DNA of 13,048 nt from JARICQ01 sp964527205 (GTDB lineage Bacteria > Bacillota > Clostridia > Tissierellales > Tissierellaceae), in contig CAZGQG010000039.1 in NCBI GenBank assembly GCA_964527205.1, forward strand, positions 1-13,048, written 5' to 3'. The notes under the pieces are model-generated. The model did not search any database. It was given only the letters and a program-made list of their open reading frames with translations, and was not told the DNA's origin. The position numbers and the translations under genes are program-made. Below are positions 5,134 through 12,102 of this stretch, piece by piece (position 1 is the first letter of the stretch; each line of letters starts with the position of its first letter).

Positions 5134-7523
5134 TTATTTCTTTTGCTCAGCTATTAAATTTCCTACTATGGAAAGCGCCTCATCTATCTTAGATGGATCC
5201 TTTCCTCCTGCCTGAGCCATATCAGGCCTACCTCCACCTGATCCTCCTGTAACTTGAGCTACTTCCCTTACTATATTTCCTGCATGTATTCCCCTTTTCT
5301 TAGCTCCGTCTAATACCATGGCTACAAAGAATACCCTACCTTCTTTTTCACTTCCTAGTACTAGTACTCCATCATCTAGTCTGTTTTTTATTTCATCTCC
5401 TAGATTTCTAAGAGCGTTCATATCCATATTTTCTACCTTGTAGGTAATATAGGTGATTCCATCCTGGTCCTTTTTGGATCCAATAATATCATCTGCTATG
5501 GATGATGCCATCTTGGACTTGAAGCTTTCTATTTCCCTGTCCTTTTCTCTTAGATCCTTCATAAGGGAATCTAGTTTTTCAACTATGCNNNNNNNNNNNN
5601 NNNNNNNNNNNNNNNNNNNNNNNNNNNNNNNNNNNNNNNNNNNNNNNNNNNNNNNNNNNNNNNNNNNNNNNNNNNNNNNNNNNNNNNNATTTCTCTAATT
5701 TGTTCATCTGTAACTCCCTCAAAGTGAGTAAAGTCAAATCTCAACCTATCAGGATCTACTACGGATCCTGCCTGGTCTACGTGTTCTCCCAGTACATCCT
5801 TTAGGGCTCTGTGAAGCAGATGAGTTGCAGAGTGATTTCTCTTTATTGCTTCTCTTCTCTCCTCATCTATTATAAGAGCTACTGGATCTCCTAATTTTAC
5901 CTGGCCTTCTAATACCCTTACCAGGTGGATTATATGGTCTTCCTTGGTAAGTTTTGTATCTAGAACCTCTATTTTAAAGTTCTTCCCTACTATTTCTCCT
6001 GTATCTCCTACCTGGCCTCCAGATTCACCATAGAAAGGTGTCTCATCTAAGGTTATTAGACCTTCTTGACCCTGGATTAGGGATTCTACTGCCATGTCTT
6101 CAAAGACAAGACCGTTTATCCTAGAATCTAGTCTAGTCATTTCATAGCCCTTAAAGACTGTATGGATTTCTTCAAATAAATCCTTGTTAGAATTAGAAAC
6201 CCAACCGCTTCCATCATGTCTAGCCTGTCTTGCCCTTTGTTTTTGTTCTTCCATATATTCATTAAACTTGTCTTCATCAACCCTTAAGGATTTTTCCTCT
6301 AGGATTTCCTTGGTTAGGTCTAAAGGAAAGCCATAGGTATCGTATAATTTAAAGGCATCCTGACCTGATAGGGTATCTTCACCCTTTGATTTCATTTCAT
6401 TAATATAATTTTCCAGTATATTTACTCCCTGATGGATAGTTTCTTGGAACTTGTCTTCCTCAGCCCTTATGATCCTCTTGATCCTATCTCTTCTCTCCCC
6501 TAGTTCTGGATATTCTTCCTTCCAGGAATCTATTACCACATCTACCAGTGCTGGCAGGAAGCTTTCCTCTGTACCCAGTAATTTTCCATGTCTAGCAGCC
6601 CTACGTATAAGTCTACGTAATATATATCCTCTGCCTTCATTGCTTGGAAGCACTCCATCGGATACTAGGAAGGTCATAGCCCTAGCATGGTCTGTTATTA
6701 TTCTAATTGATATGTCTTTTTCTGGATCTTTTTTATATTCTACTCCTGATATTTCTTCTACTTTTTTTACAATTCCCCTTATAGCAGCTATGTCGAAAAT
6801 AGTTTCCACACCTTCCATTACTGCTGCCATTCTTTCCAGGCCCATGCCTGTATCTATATTTGGCTTGGAAAGTGGATGATATACTCCCTCTTCGTCCTTG
6901 TCAAATTGTGTAAATACTAGGTTCCATATTTCTACAAACCTATCACAATCACAACCTGGCTTACAATCTTCTCCGCCGCAGCCGTATTCCAGACCCCTGT
7001 CCACATATATCTCAGAACAAGGTCCAGAAGGTCCTACCTCTAGTTCCCAGAAGTTGTCTTCCTTGCCAAGTCTTACCAGTCTTTCCTCTGGTATTCCCAC
7101 TTCCTTGTTCCATATATCATAGGCCTCATCATCATCTAAGTATACAGTTACCCAAAGTTCTTCCTCAGCTAGACCTAGGTTTTCAGTTAAAAATTCCCAT
7201 GCCCAGGCAGTGGATTCCCTTTTAAAGTAATCTCCAAAGGAGAAATTACCAAGCATTTCAAAAAATGTAGCATGTCTAGAAGTCTTACCTACATTTTCTA
7301 TGTCTCCAGTTCTTATACACTTTTGACAGCTTACCATTCTATTTCTAGGAGGAACTGCCTCTCCTGTAAAGTACTTTTTAAGTGGTGCCATTCCAGCTCC
7401 TATTAATAGGAGTGATTTATCATTTTTAGGTACAAGGGAAAAACTATCTATTGCTAGGTGGTTTTTCTCCTCAAAAAACTTAATATATTCTCTTCTTATT
7501 TCGTGTAAACCCATTTTTTTCAC
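5134..7523 (-). CDS. alaS: Alanyl-tRNA synthetase, interrupted by an assembly gap
   Basis: AlaS charges tRNA-Ala with alanine and edits mischarged Ser/Gly. The readable N-terminal part is 611 residues and the C-terminal part 150, against about 880 for the family. The class II catalytic core shows motif 1 (SLVPKNDKSLLL, 29-40), motif 2 (RHATFFEMLGNFSFGDYFK, 83-101) and motif 3 (NEGRGYILRRLIRRAARHG). A Clostridia-style Cys cluster GCGGEDCKPGCDCD follows motif 2. The editing domain's zinc motif HSATH is at 564-568, but its partner Cys-x3-His lies in the missing part. The C-terminal portion has a coiled segment (EKLDSLMKDLREKD) and the C-Ala domain with GGSGGGRPDMAQAGGKDP. The start is GTG 7523 with AGAGGT at 7-base spacing, giving MKKMGLHEIRR as in homologues; in-frame ATGs at 7565, 7544 and 7514 are less likely. 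The two halves are in different frames across the 100 Ns, an artefact of the gap length rather than a mutation. Confidence 0.93.
5589..5688. other. Assembly gap (100 N) inside alaS
   Basis: Exactly 100 undetermined bases, the usual placeholder for a scaffold gap of unknown size. Coding frames on the two sides are compatible only if the true length leaves remainder 2 on division by 3, so 100 cannot be right. From the AlaS family length I estimate roughly 300-360 bases missing, including the CGGTH-type zinc motif of the editing domain. Confidence 0.95.
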
Positions 7524-7530
7524 ATTATAC

Positions 7531-7536
7531 ACCTCT
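7531..7536 (-). promoter_or_regulatory. Ribosome site that selects the GTG start of alaS
   Basis: AGAGGT lies 7 bases before GTG 7523. The ATG at 7514, three codons in, would be 16 bases away, too far. A competing AGAGG stands 4 bases before ATG 7544 but would add seven residues not usual in the family. Confidence 0.65.
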
Positions 7537-7589
7537 TTTATCATTTTGCCTCTTAGATTCTTCAAATCTAGTCCTAGGCATATATCTGA

Positions 7590-7619
7590 ATTATATTATA
7601 AGTCCTAATGTATTGTCAA
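7590..7619 (-). promoter_or_regulatory. Sigma-A promoter for the alaS operon
   Basis: A perfect -35 TTGACA (7619-7614) and a perfect -10 TATAAT (7595-7590) are separated by 18 bases. An overlapping TATAAT at 7600-7595 would have only 13-base spacing. The -35 lies 15 bases after the permease stop. The leader would be about 60 bases, with only a 6-bp hairpin (7554-7570) and no room for a T-box. Confidence 0.85.
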
Positions 7620-7634
7620 TAAAAGCCTGTCTCT

Positions 7635-8810
7635 CTAGACCTTTTTCATTTCTTCCCTGGCAAATTTTATCAGTATCATAGAAACTGCCACCACTGGTAT
7701 AGATAGGATCATACCAACTACTCCAAATACTCCCCCACCTACAATAATGGCAAGCAGGATAACCACTGGATGGATACCTACTGTATCTCCAATTATCTTT
7801 GGAGCCAGTACGTTGTTTCCTAGCCACTGGATAAGTACAAAGAATATACTAACCCAAACTGCCTTGATTGGACTTTCTAAAAAGGCAAAGAAGACTGCAG
7901 GTACATAGCCTATAAAGGGTCCTATGTAAGGGATTATATCTGCTACCCCAGTTAGGATACCTATAAATATGGCAAAATCTACTCCTGCTATTAGGAGGAA
8001 TATTGTGGTTGCAAAACCTACTGAAGCTGCTAAGAGAAGTCTTCCCCTTACAAATTTCGACATTGAATCATCTATTTCCCTAAGAAGACCTAGGGTCTTT
8101 TCCTTGTTCTTCTCTGGAATAAGCTTTTTCATTTTCCCTATAAAGTAATCCTTATCTGCTAAGAAATACAGGGTAAGAATTGGTGTAAGCACCAGGGATA
8201 TTACCTTGGAAAAGGCCTTGATTGCTCCTAGGAAAAAGTTCTTTAGTCCATTTACTGCCACTTCTTCAATGCCTTGAAGGTTTTCTACTACAGCATCTTG
8301 AACACCCTTAAATATTGCTGGAAAATCTCCCACTGTAGCAGTGTACTTGTCGTAGAAATTCTGAAAAAATCCTGACATATTCTCAATGTATCTAGGTAAT
8401 TCTGTGCCAAGCCTTCTAAGTTCCCTACTTGATTTTGGCGCCACTATAAAGGCTAAAATTATTATAATTGCAAGTATGCTTAGGTATAAAATAAGTACTC
8501 CATATATTCTCTTTATATTTTTGCTTTCCATATAATCTATAAGAGGATTAAACAAATAAGCCAGTATGGCAGAAAATATAATGGTATAAAGTGTGTCCGA
8601 TAGGATAGTATATTTGTCAAAAAGATAATATAAGATAAAAAAGCAGAATAATCCTAGTAAAGTTAATAGGATTTTTTTCTTGTTGATCTTAATTTTTTTG
8701 TCCTCTGATAAGTGGGTGTTACCTATATTTATCAGATAGTATATTATAAGTAGAAACAGGGCAAAGAGGGTTAATTTACTTACTATATCTACTATTGCCT
8801 TAGGGATCAT
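7635..8810 (-). CDS. AI-2E/PerM family transporter
   Basis: This is an integral membrane protein of 391 residues. Predicted segments lie at about 10-30, 46-64, 73-93, 103-125, 200-218, 258-283, 285-311, 315-335 and 345-383. A soluble, charged central region (about 126-198) and a cytoplasmic loop (219-255) match the family layout. The most diagnostic stretch is GVADIIPYIGPFIGYVPAV (288-306), followed by NNVLAPKIIGDTVGIHP (332-348). Family members have been linked to AI-2 export or to ion/proton antiport, so the substrate is not assignable here. A related permease (yrrI) stands upstream of alaS in Bacillus, so the position is conserved. ATG 8810 has GGGTGGTAAG upstream. No promoter is visible between the iscU terminator and this gene; expression may depend on read-through. 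Confidence 0.9.
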   Translation of the reverse strand: MIPKAIVDIVSKLTLFALFLLIIYYLINIGNTHLSEDKKIKINKKKILLTLLGLFCFFILYYLFDKYTILSDTLYTIIFSAILAYLFNPLIDYMESKNIKRIYGVLILYLSILAIIIILAFIVAPKSSRELRRLGTELPRYIENMSGFFQNFYDKYTATVGDFPAIFKGVQDAVVENLQGIEEVAVNGLKNFFLGAIKAFSKVISLVLTPILTLYFLADKDYFIGKMKKLIPEKNKEKTLGLLREIDDSMSKFVRGRLLLAASVGFATTIFLLIAGVDFAIFIGILTGVADIIPYIGPFIGYVPAVFFAFLESPIKAVWVSIFFVLIQWLGNNVLAPKIIGDTVGIHPVVILLAIIVGGGVFGVVGMILSIPVVAVSMILIKFAREEMKKV

Positions 8811-8837
8811 CTTACCACCCTTCCTTATGTATTTTAC

Positions 8838-8863
8838 AAAAAGGCAGCTTAGGCTGCCTTTTC
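8838..8863 (-). terminator. Rho-independent terminator after iscU
   Basis: A 10-bp stem (AAAAGGCAGC / GCTGCCTTTT) with a 4-base loop begins 8 bases after the iscU stop. Five T follow on the minus strand (8842-8838). It is nearly symmetrical and could also act on plus-strand transcripts. Confidence 0.88.
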
Positions 8864-8870
8864 TCTAATC

Positions 8871-9308
8871 TTAATCTTCTTCTATATCATGGTGACCATC
8901 GTCACTAAAGTCAACATCCTCTAGTCCATCTATATGAACTCCTGACTTTTGTGAATAGTCAAGAAGAGCTGCCTTTATAGCCTGTTCTGCTAGTACTGAA
9001 CAGTGTACCTTTACTGGTGGTAGTCCGTCTAAGGCTTCTACTACTGCCCTATTTGTAAGCTGCATTACCTCATCTATGGATTTTCCCATAATAAGCTCTG
9101 TTGCCATGCTGGATGATGCAACTGCAGATCCACAACCAAAAGTCTTAAACTTAACATCTGAAATTATATCTCCATCTACCTTAATATACATTCTCATTAT
9201 ATCTCCGCATTTTGCATTACCTACTTCACCTATGCCGTCTGCGTCTTTAATTTCCCCTACATTTCTTGGGTTTTCGAAGTGCTCCATAACTTTTTCTGAA
9301 TACATCAT
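8871..9308 (-). CDS. iscU: Iron-sulfur cluster assembly scaffold IscU/NifU-like
   Basis: This is the cytoplasmic scaffold on which IscS-derived sulfur and iron form Fe-S clusters before transfer to apoproteins. The 145-residue protein has the three scaffold cysteines C34 (NAKCGD, with D36), C59 (FGCGSA) and C103 (VHCSVLA, with H102). LPPVKVHCSVLAEQAIKAAL is the IscU form. It lacks the zinc-site insertion expected of SufU. A C-terminal tail of about 25 residues is rich in Asp, Glu and His (DFSDDGHHDIEED) and is longer than in E. coli IscU. ATG 9308 follows the iscS stop with no gap, and its AGGAGG (9322-9317) lies inside the iscS coding end, so translation is probably coupled. It is the last gene of the isc operon. 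Confidence 0.92.
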   Translation of the reverse strand: MMYSEKVMEHFENPRNVGEIKDADGIGEVGNAKCGDIMRMYIKVDGDIISDVKFKTFGCGSAVASSSMATELIMGKSIDEVMQLTNRAVVEALDGLPPVKVHCSVLAEQAIKAALLDYSQKSGVHIDGLEDVDFSDDGHHDIEED

Positions 9309-10487
9309 TTATTTTTCCTCCTTTAAGTTCTCATATAATGGTGACATTTGTCTTAATCTATCTACTATTGGTACAAGTGATTCTACTACATAGTCAACTT
9401 CCTCTTCAGTGTTAAAGTCACCAAGACTAAGTCTTAAGGATCCATGGGCTACCTCGTGGGATAGGCCTATGGAAAGCATTACATGGGATGGGTCTAAGCT
9501 TCCTGATGTACAAGCTGATCCACTGGATGCTGCTATGCCCTTCATGTCAAGGCTTAGTAATAAGGATTCTCCCTCTATAAATCTAAAGGAATAATTTACA
9601 TTGCCTGGTAGTCTTTTTTCTCTATGTCCATTTAATCTTACATAGGGAATATTTTCTTCTATCTTATCCATCAATCTATTTCTTAGTTTAATAAGTCTCG
9701 CATTTGACTCTTCCATATCTTCATAGGCTAGTTCTATAGCCTTTGCCATTCCTACTATGAAGGGAACGTTTTCTGTTCCAGCCCTTCTGTTTCTTTCCTG
9801 GGCTCCACCGGATATAAGTGGGTCTATCTTAACTCCTCTTCTAATATAAAGAGCTCCAATTCCCTTTGGTCCGTAGAACTTATGAGCTGCCATGGAAAGC
9901 AGGTCTATATTCATCTTGTCCACATCTATTTTTACATGGCCAATTGCCTGAACTGCATCTGTATGAAAGTATATACCCTTTTCCTTAGTAATCTTACCAA
10001 TTTCTTCTATAGGTTGTATAGTTCCTATTTCATTGTTGGCAAACATTATGGATACAAGGATAGTATTTTCCTTTATTGATGACTTAAGCTCTTCTATATC
10101 TATAAGGCCATCCTCATCAACACTTAAGTAGGTCACTTCAAAGCCATTTTTCTCTAAATATTCACAGGTATGAAGTACTGCATGGTGTTCTATTTTTGTA
10201 GTTATTATATGATTGCCCTTGTCTTTATTTGCATAGGCTACACCCTTGATTGCCCAGTTGTCAGCCTCTGATCCACTTCCTGTAAAGAATATTTCCCTAT
10301 CATTTGCACCTATTTGAGCTGCAACTCTTCCTCTTGAATCCTCTATGGCCATTTTTGACTTTCTTCCCAGCTCATAGACAGAGGATGGATTACCATATAA
10401 TTCTGTAAAATATGGAATCATCTCATCTAAGACTTCTTTTTTTACTGGAGTTGTTGCTGCATTGTCCATATATATCTTTTTATTCAT
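9309..10487 (-). CDS. iscS: Cysteine desulfurase IscS (NifS family)
   Basis: This PLP enzyme removes sulfur from L-cysteine and passes persulfide to IscU and possibly to tRNA thiolation enzymes. The 392-residue length is typical. Key features are MDNAATTPV (7-15), SGSEADNWAI (71-80), the substrate/PLP His in EHHAVLH (H101), the PLP lysine K203 in AHKFYGPKG, RRAGTENVP (234-242) and the catalytic C326 in SSGSACTSGSLDPSHV. Its long active-site loop is of the IscS class rather than SufS. The frame is open to 10505, but AGGAGG (10499-10494), 6 bases before ATG 10487, fixes the start. That site overlaps the iscR TAG stop. It sits between iscR and iscU in one operon. Confidence 0.95.
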   Translation of the reverse strand: MNKKIYMDNAATTPVKKEVLDEMIPYFTELYGNPSSVYELGRKSKMAIEDSRGRVAAQIGANDREIFFTGSGSEADNWAIKGVAYANKDKGNHIITTKIEHHAVLHTCEYLEKNGFEVTYLSVDEDGLIDIEELKSSIKENTILVSIMFANNEIGTIQPIEEIGKITKEKGIYFHTDAVQAIGHVKIDVDKMNIDLLSMAAHKFYGPKGIGALYIRRGVKIDPLISGGAQERNRRAGTENVPFIVGMAKAIELAYEDMEESNARLIKLRNRLMDKIEENIPYVRLNGHREKRLPGNVNYSFRFIEGESLLLSLDMKGIAASSGSACTSGSLDPSHVMLSIGLSHEVAHGSLRLSLGDFNTEEEVDYVVESLVPIVDRLRQMSPLYENLKEEK

Positions 10488-10493
10488 TATAAA

Positions 10494-10500
10494 CCTCCTA
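10494..10500 (-). promoter_or_regulatory. TAGGAGG: iscR stop codon fused with the iscS ribosome site
   Basis: The TAG stop of iscR (10500-10498) provides the first bases of the iscS AGGAGG, 6 bases before ATG 10487. This sets the iscS start and implies coupled translation. Confidence 0.85.
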
Positions 10501-10929
10501 GGCATTTTTATTTTTTAATTTATCATTATCCTCTATCATATCTCTTAGAGTAATAGAGTCTACAACCTCATCTATACTTCTTTTGATCTTGATCCACACA
10601 TTTTTCGTAACACATATGGTCTCTCTTTCACAGTCTAATTCTCCCTCTACTATACAGTCTGATGGAGATAATTCACCTTCTAGGGACCTAAGTATATGTC
10701 CTACTGTTATCTCTTCTGGAGCCCTGGCTAATAAGTAACCTCCCTGGGCACCTCTTACACTATTTAAAAGTCCATCCTTTCTAAGAGTAGAAAATAACTG
10801 CTCTAAATAACTCTCAGATAGATTTTGTTTTTCTGCTATTTGCTTTAATGGGACTGGCCCATCGTTTTGACTTATGGCAAGCTGAAACATTGCCTTTAAG
10901 CCGTATCTGCCCTTGGTTGACAATTTCAT
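10498..10929 (-). CDS. iscR: Rrf2 family regulator, IscR-type
   Basis: This is a DNA-binding transcription factor of 143 residues that probably senses Fe-S status and controls its own operon. The N-terminal winged helix has MKLSTKGRYGLKAMFQLA (1-18), LKQIAEKQNLSESYLEQLF (28-46) and VRGAQGGYLLARAPEEITVGHILRSLEG (58-85), all Rrf2 hallmarks. Three cysteines, C92, C100 and C106, are placed to hold a cluster; spacing is CX7CX5C against CX5CX5C in E. coli IscR. CymR-type members lack these cysteines, so IscR is favoured. The frame is open to 11019, but GAGGTGAT just before ATG 10929 sets the start. The longer form would begin upstream of the promoter. A strong promoter with an inverted repeat lies directly upstream. 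Confidence 0.9.
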   Translation of the reverse strand: MKLSTKGRYGLKAMFQLAISQNDGPVPLKQIAEKQNLSESYLEQLFSTLRKDGLLNSVRGAQGGYLLARAPEEITVGHILRSLEGELSPSDCIVEGELDCERETICVTKNVWIKIKRSIDEVVDSITLRDMIEDNDKLKNKNA

Positions 10930-10961
10930 CTCATCACCTCTTTTAATCCCAAGTCCCCTAC

Positions 10962-10993
10962 TGGGTATTACATTCTTAAGTATAGTATACCCA
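10962..10993 (-). promoter_or_regulatory. Candidate IscR operator: inverted repeat TGGGTAT-N18-ATACCCA
   Basis: TGGGTAT (10993-10987) and ATACCCA (10968-10962) form a perfect 7-base inverted repeat that straddles the -10 and the predicted start near 10972. A third related half, ACTTGGG, recurs a few bases further downstream. The position fits repression of isc by its first gene product. The binding protein is inferred. Confidence 0.5.
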
Positions 10994-11007
10994 AGTAATT
11001 TTGTCAA
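10979..11007 (-). promoter_or_regulatory. Sigma-A promoter for iscR-iscS-iscU
   Basis: -35 TTGACA (11007-11002), 17 bases, -10 TATACT (10984-10979): perfect -35 and five of six at -10. It lies just after the terminator of the upstream gene, 50 bases before the iscR start. Confidence 0.88.
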
Positions 11008-11021
11008 GATTAAATTCAAAG

Positions 11022-11052
11022 AAAAAACTACTAGATTTACTAGTAGTTTTTT
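11022..11052 (-). terminator. Strong terminator after threonine dehydrogenase
   Basis: A perfect 13-bp stem (AAAAAACTACTAG / CTAGTAGTTTTTT) with a 5-base loop starts 7 bases after the stop. The T-run is part of the stem and follows the GC-containing part. It is symmetrical enough to stop transcription in both directions. Confidence 0.88.
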
Positions 11053-11059
11053 AAGTATC

Positions 11060-12019
11060 TTACTCTATATTTAATTTTATCTTAAGTTTTTCTAACATGT
11101 CCTTAGTCATTGCATCTAGGTCATATTTTGGATCCCAGCCCCATTCTTCTCTAGCCGCTGTATCGTCTAGGGAATTTGGCCAAGTATCAGCAATTGCTTG
11201 TCTATTTGGATCTACGTCATAATGTAATTTAAAGTCTGGAATGAACTTTTTGATTGATTTTTCTAGATCTTCTGGTGCAAAGCTCATTGCACTAACATTA
11301 AAGGCATTTCTATGAATCAATTTGTCAGGATCTGCTTCCATTAGGTCTATAATAGCATCTAAGGCATCTGGCATATACATCATATCCATTTGTGTACCTT
11401 CACCTATAAAGCTTGTGTACTCTCCCTTAGTAAGGGCATCATAATAGATATGTACTGCATAGTCTGTAGTTCCTCCGCCTGGAAGTGTTTGGTAGGATAT
11501 AAGTCCTGGGAACCTAACTCCCCTAGTATCTACTCCAAATTTTTGATGGTAGTAGTCACATAGTAATTCTCCAGCTACCTTGGTTACTCCATACATGGTT
11601 GTTGGTCTTTGGATAGTATCCTGTGGTGTATTGTCTGGTGGTGTGCTTGGACCAAAGGCTGCTATAGAACTTGGAGTGTAGATCATACAATTTTCTTTTC
11701 TTCCAACTTCTAAAATATTGTAAAGTCCATTCATGTTTACATCCCAGCATCTCTCAGGATTTTCTTCCCCTACAGCTGAAAGAACTGCTGCTAAATTTAT
11801 TATGGTATTGATATTGTATTTTTTAACTACATCAAGGATCTGTTCCTCTTCCTGGATGTTTACTATTTCAAAGGGTCCTGATTGGATTAGCTCTTCAAAT
11901 CCATCCTTTACCCTTCTACCACTAGCAACTACATTGTCTTTTCCATAAACTTCTCTTAATTTAACAGTTAGTTCTGAACCAATTTGTCCTAATGCTCCTG
12001 TTACTAAAATCTTTCTCAA
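11060..12019 (-). CDS. L-threonine 3-dehydrogenase, SDR type (NAD-dependent epimerase-like)
   Basis: Predicted to oxidise L-threonine to 2-amino-3-ketobutyrate with NAD+, feeding glycine and acetyl-CoA formation through a 2-amino-3-ketobutyrate CoA ligase that is not in this window. The 319-residue extended-SDR protein has the nucleotide motif GALGQIG (8-14), NLAAVLSAVGE (75-85), the active-site S117 region (TPSSIAAFGP, 115-124) and YGVTK (Y143, K147). The stretch RFPGLISYQTLPGGGTTDYAV is characteristic of the SDR-type threonine dehydrogenases known from archaea, Flavobacteria and animals, unlike the zinc enzyme of E. coli. Translation starts at TTG 12019, set by GGAGGT 8 bases upstream, with no usable ATG nearby. 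It is monocistronic, with its own promoter and terminator. A general sugar epimerase is the less likely alternative. Confidence 0.85.
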   Translation of the reverse strand: MRKILVTGALGQIGSELTVKLREVYGKDNVVASGRRVKDGFEELIQSGPFEIVNIQEEEQILDVVKKYNINTIINLAAVLSAVGEENPERCWDVNMNGLYNILEVGRKENCMIYTPSSIAAFGPSTPPDNTPQDTIQRPTTMYGVTKVAGELLCDYYHQKFGVDTRGVRFPGLISYQTLPGGGTTDYAVHIYYDALTKGEYTSFIGEGTQMDMMYMPDALDAIIDLMEADPDKLIHRNAFNVSAMSFAPEDLEKSIKKFIPDFKLHYDVDPNRQAIADTWPNSLDDTAAREEWGWDPKYDLDAMTKDMLEKLKIKLNIE

Positions 12020-12027
12020 AAATATGC

Positions 12028-12033
12028 ACCTCC
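12028..12033 (-). promoter_or_regulatory. Ribosome site for the TTG start of threonine dehydrogenase
   Basis: GGAGGT lies 8 bases before TTG 12019. The Rossmann motif begins seven residues later, as expected for the family, so a strong ribosome site compensates for the weak start codon. Confidence 0.8.
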
Positions 12034-12043
12034 ATTAATATTT

Positions 12044-12055
12044 AAATCATGATTT
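12044..12055. promoter_or_regulatory. Perfect 12-bp palindrome AAATCATGATTT at the predicted start point
   Basis: The palindrome lies 6 bases downstream of the -10 hexamer and so covers about +1 to +12 of the threonine dehydrogenase transcript. This is a natural operator position, but I do not recognise the binding protein. Confidence 0.4.
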
Positions 12056-12061
12056 GACATA

Positions 12062-12070
12062 ATTATAACA
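12062..12070 (-). promoter_or_regulatory. Extended -10 promoter for threonine dehydrogenase
   Basis: TGTTATAAT (12070-12062) combines the TGn extension with a perfect TATAAT. The -35 region is poor. Transcription would start near 12055, leaving a leader of about 36 bases. It lies 33 bases after the degV stop, where no terminator hairpin is evident, so read-through from degV is also possible. Confidence 0.6.
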
Positions 12071-12102
12071 CAAGCAATGCACTTTTAATATGATTTTTTT
12101 AT

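Noticed and set aside
5134..7565. alaS as a pseudogene or frameshifted gene
   Set aside because: Both halves are clean and full of conserved motifs. The frame change falls exactly on a 100-N run, so it is an assembly artefact.
7591..7827. Minus-strand open frame of 78 codons, in another frame of the permease end
   Set aside because: It overlaps the well-supported permease in a different frame, has no recognisable motif or ribosome site, and runs through the alaS promoter. It is a shadow frame.
8811..8837. Promoter for the AI-2E permease
   Set aside because: Only 27 bases lie between the iscU terminator and the start codon, and they hold nothing like a -35/-10 pair.
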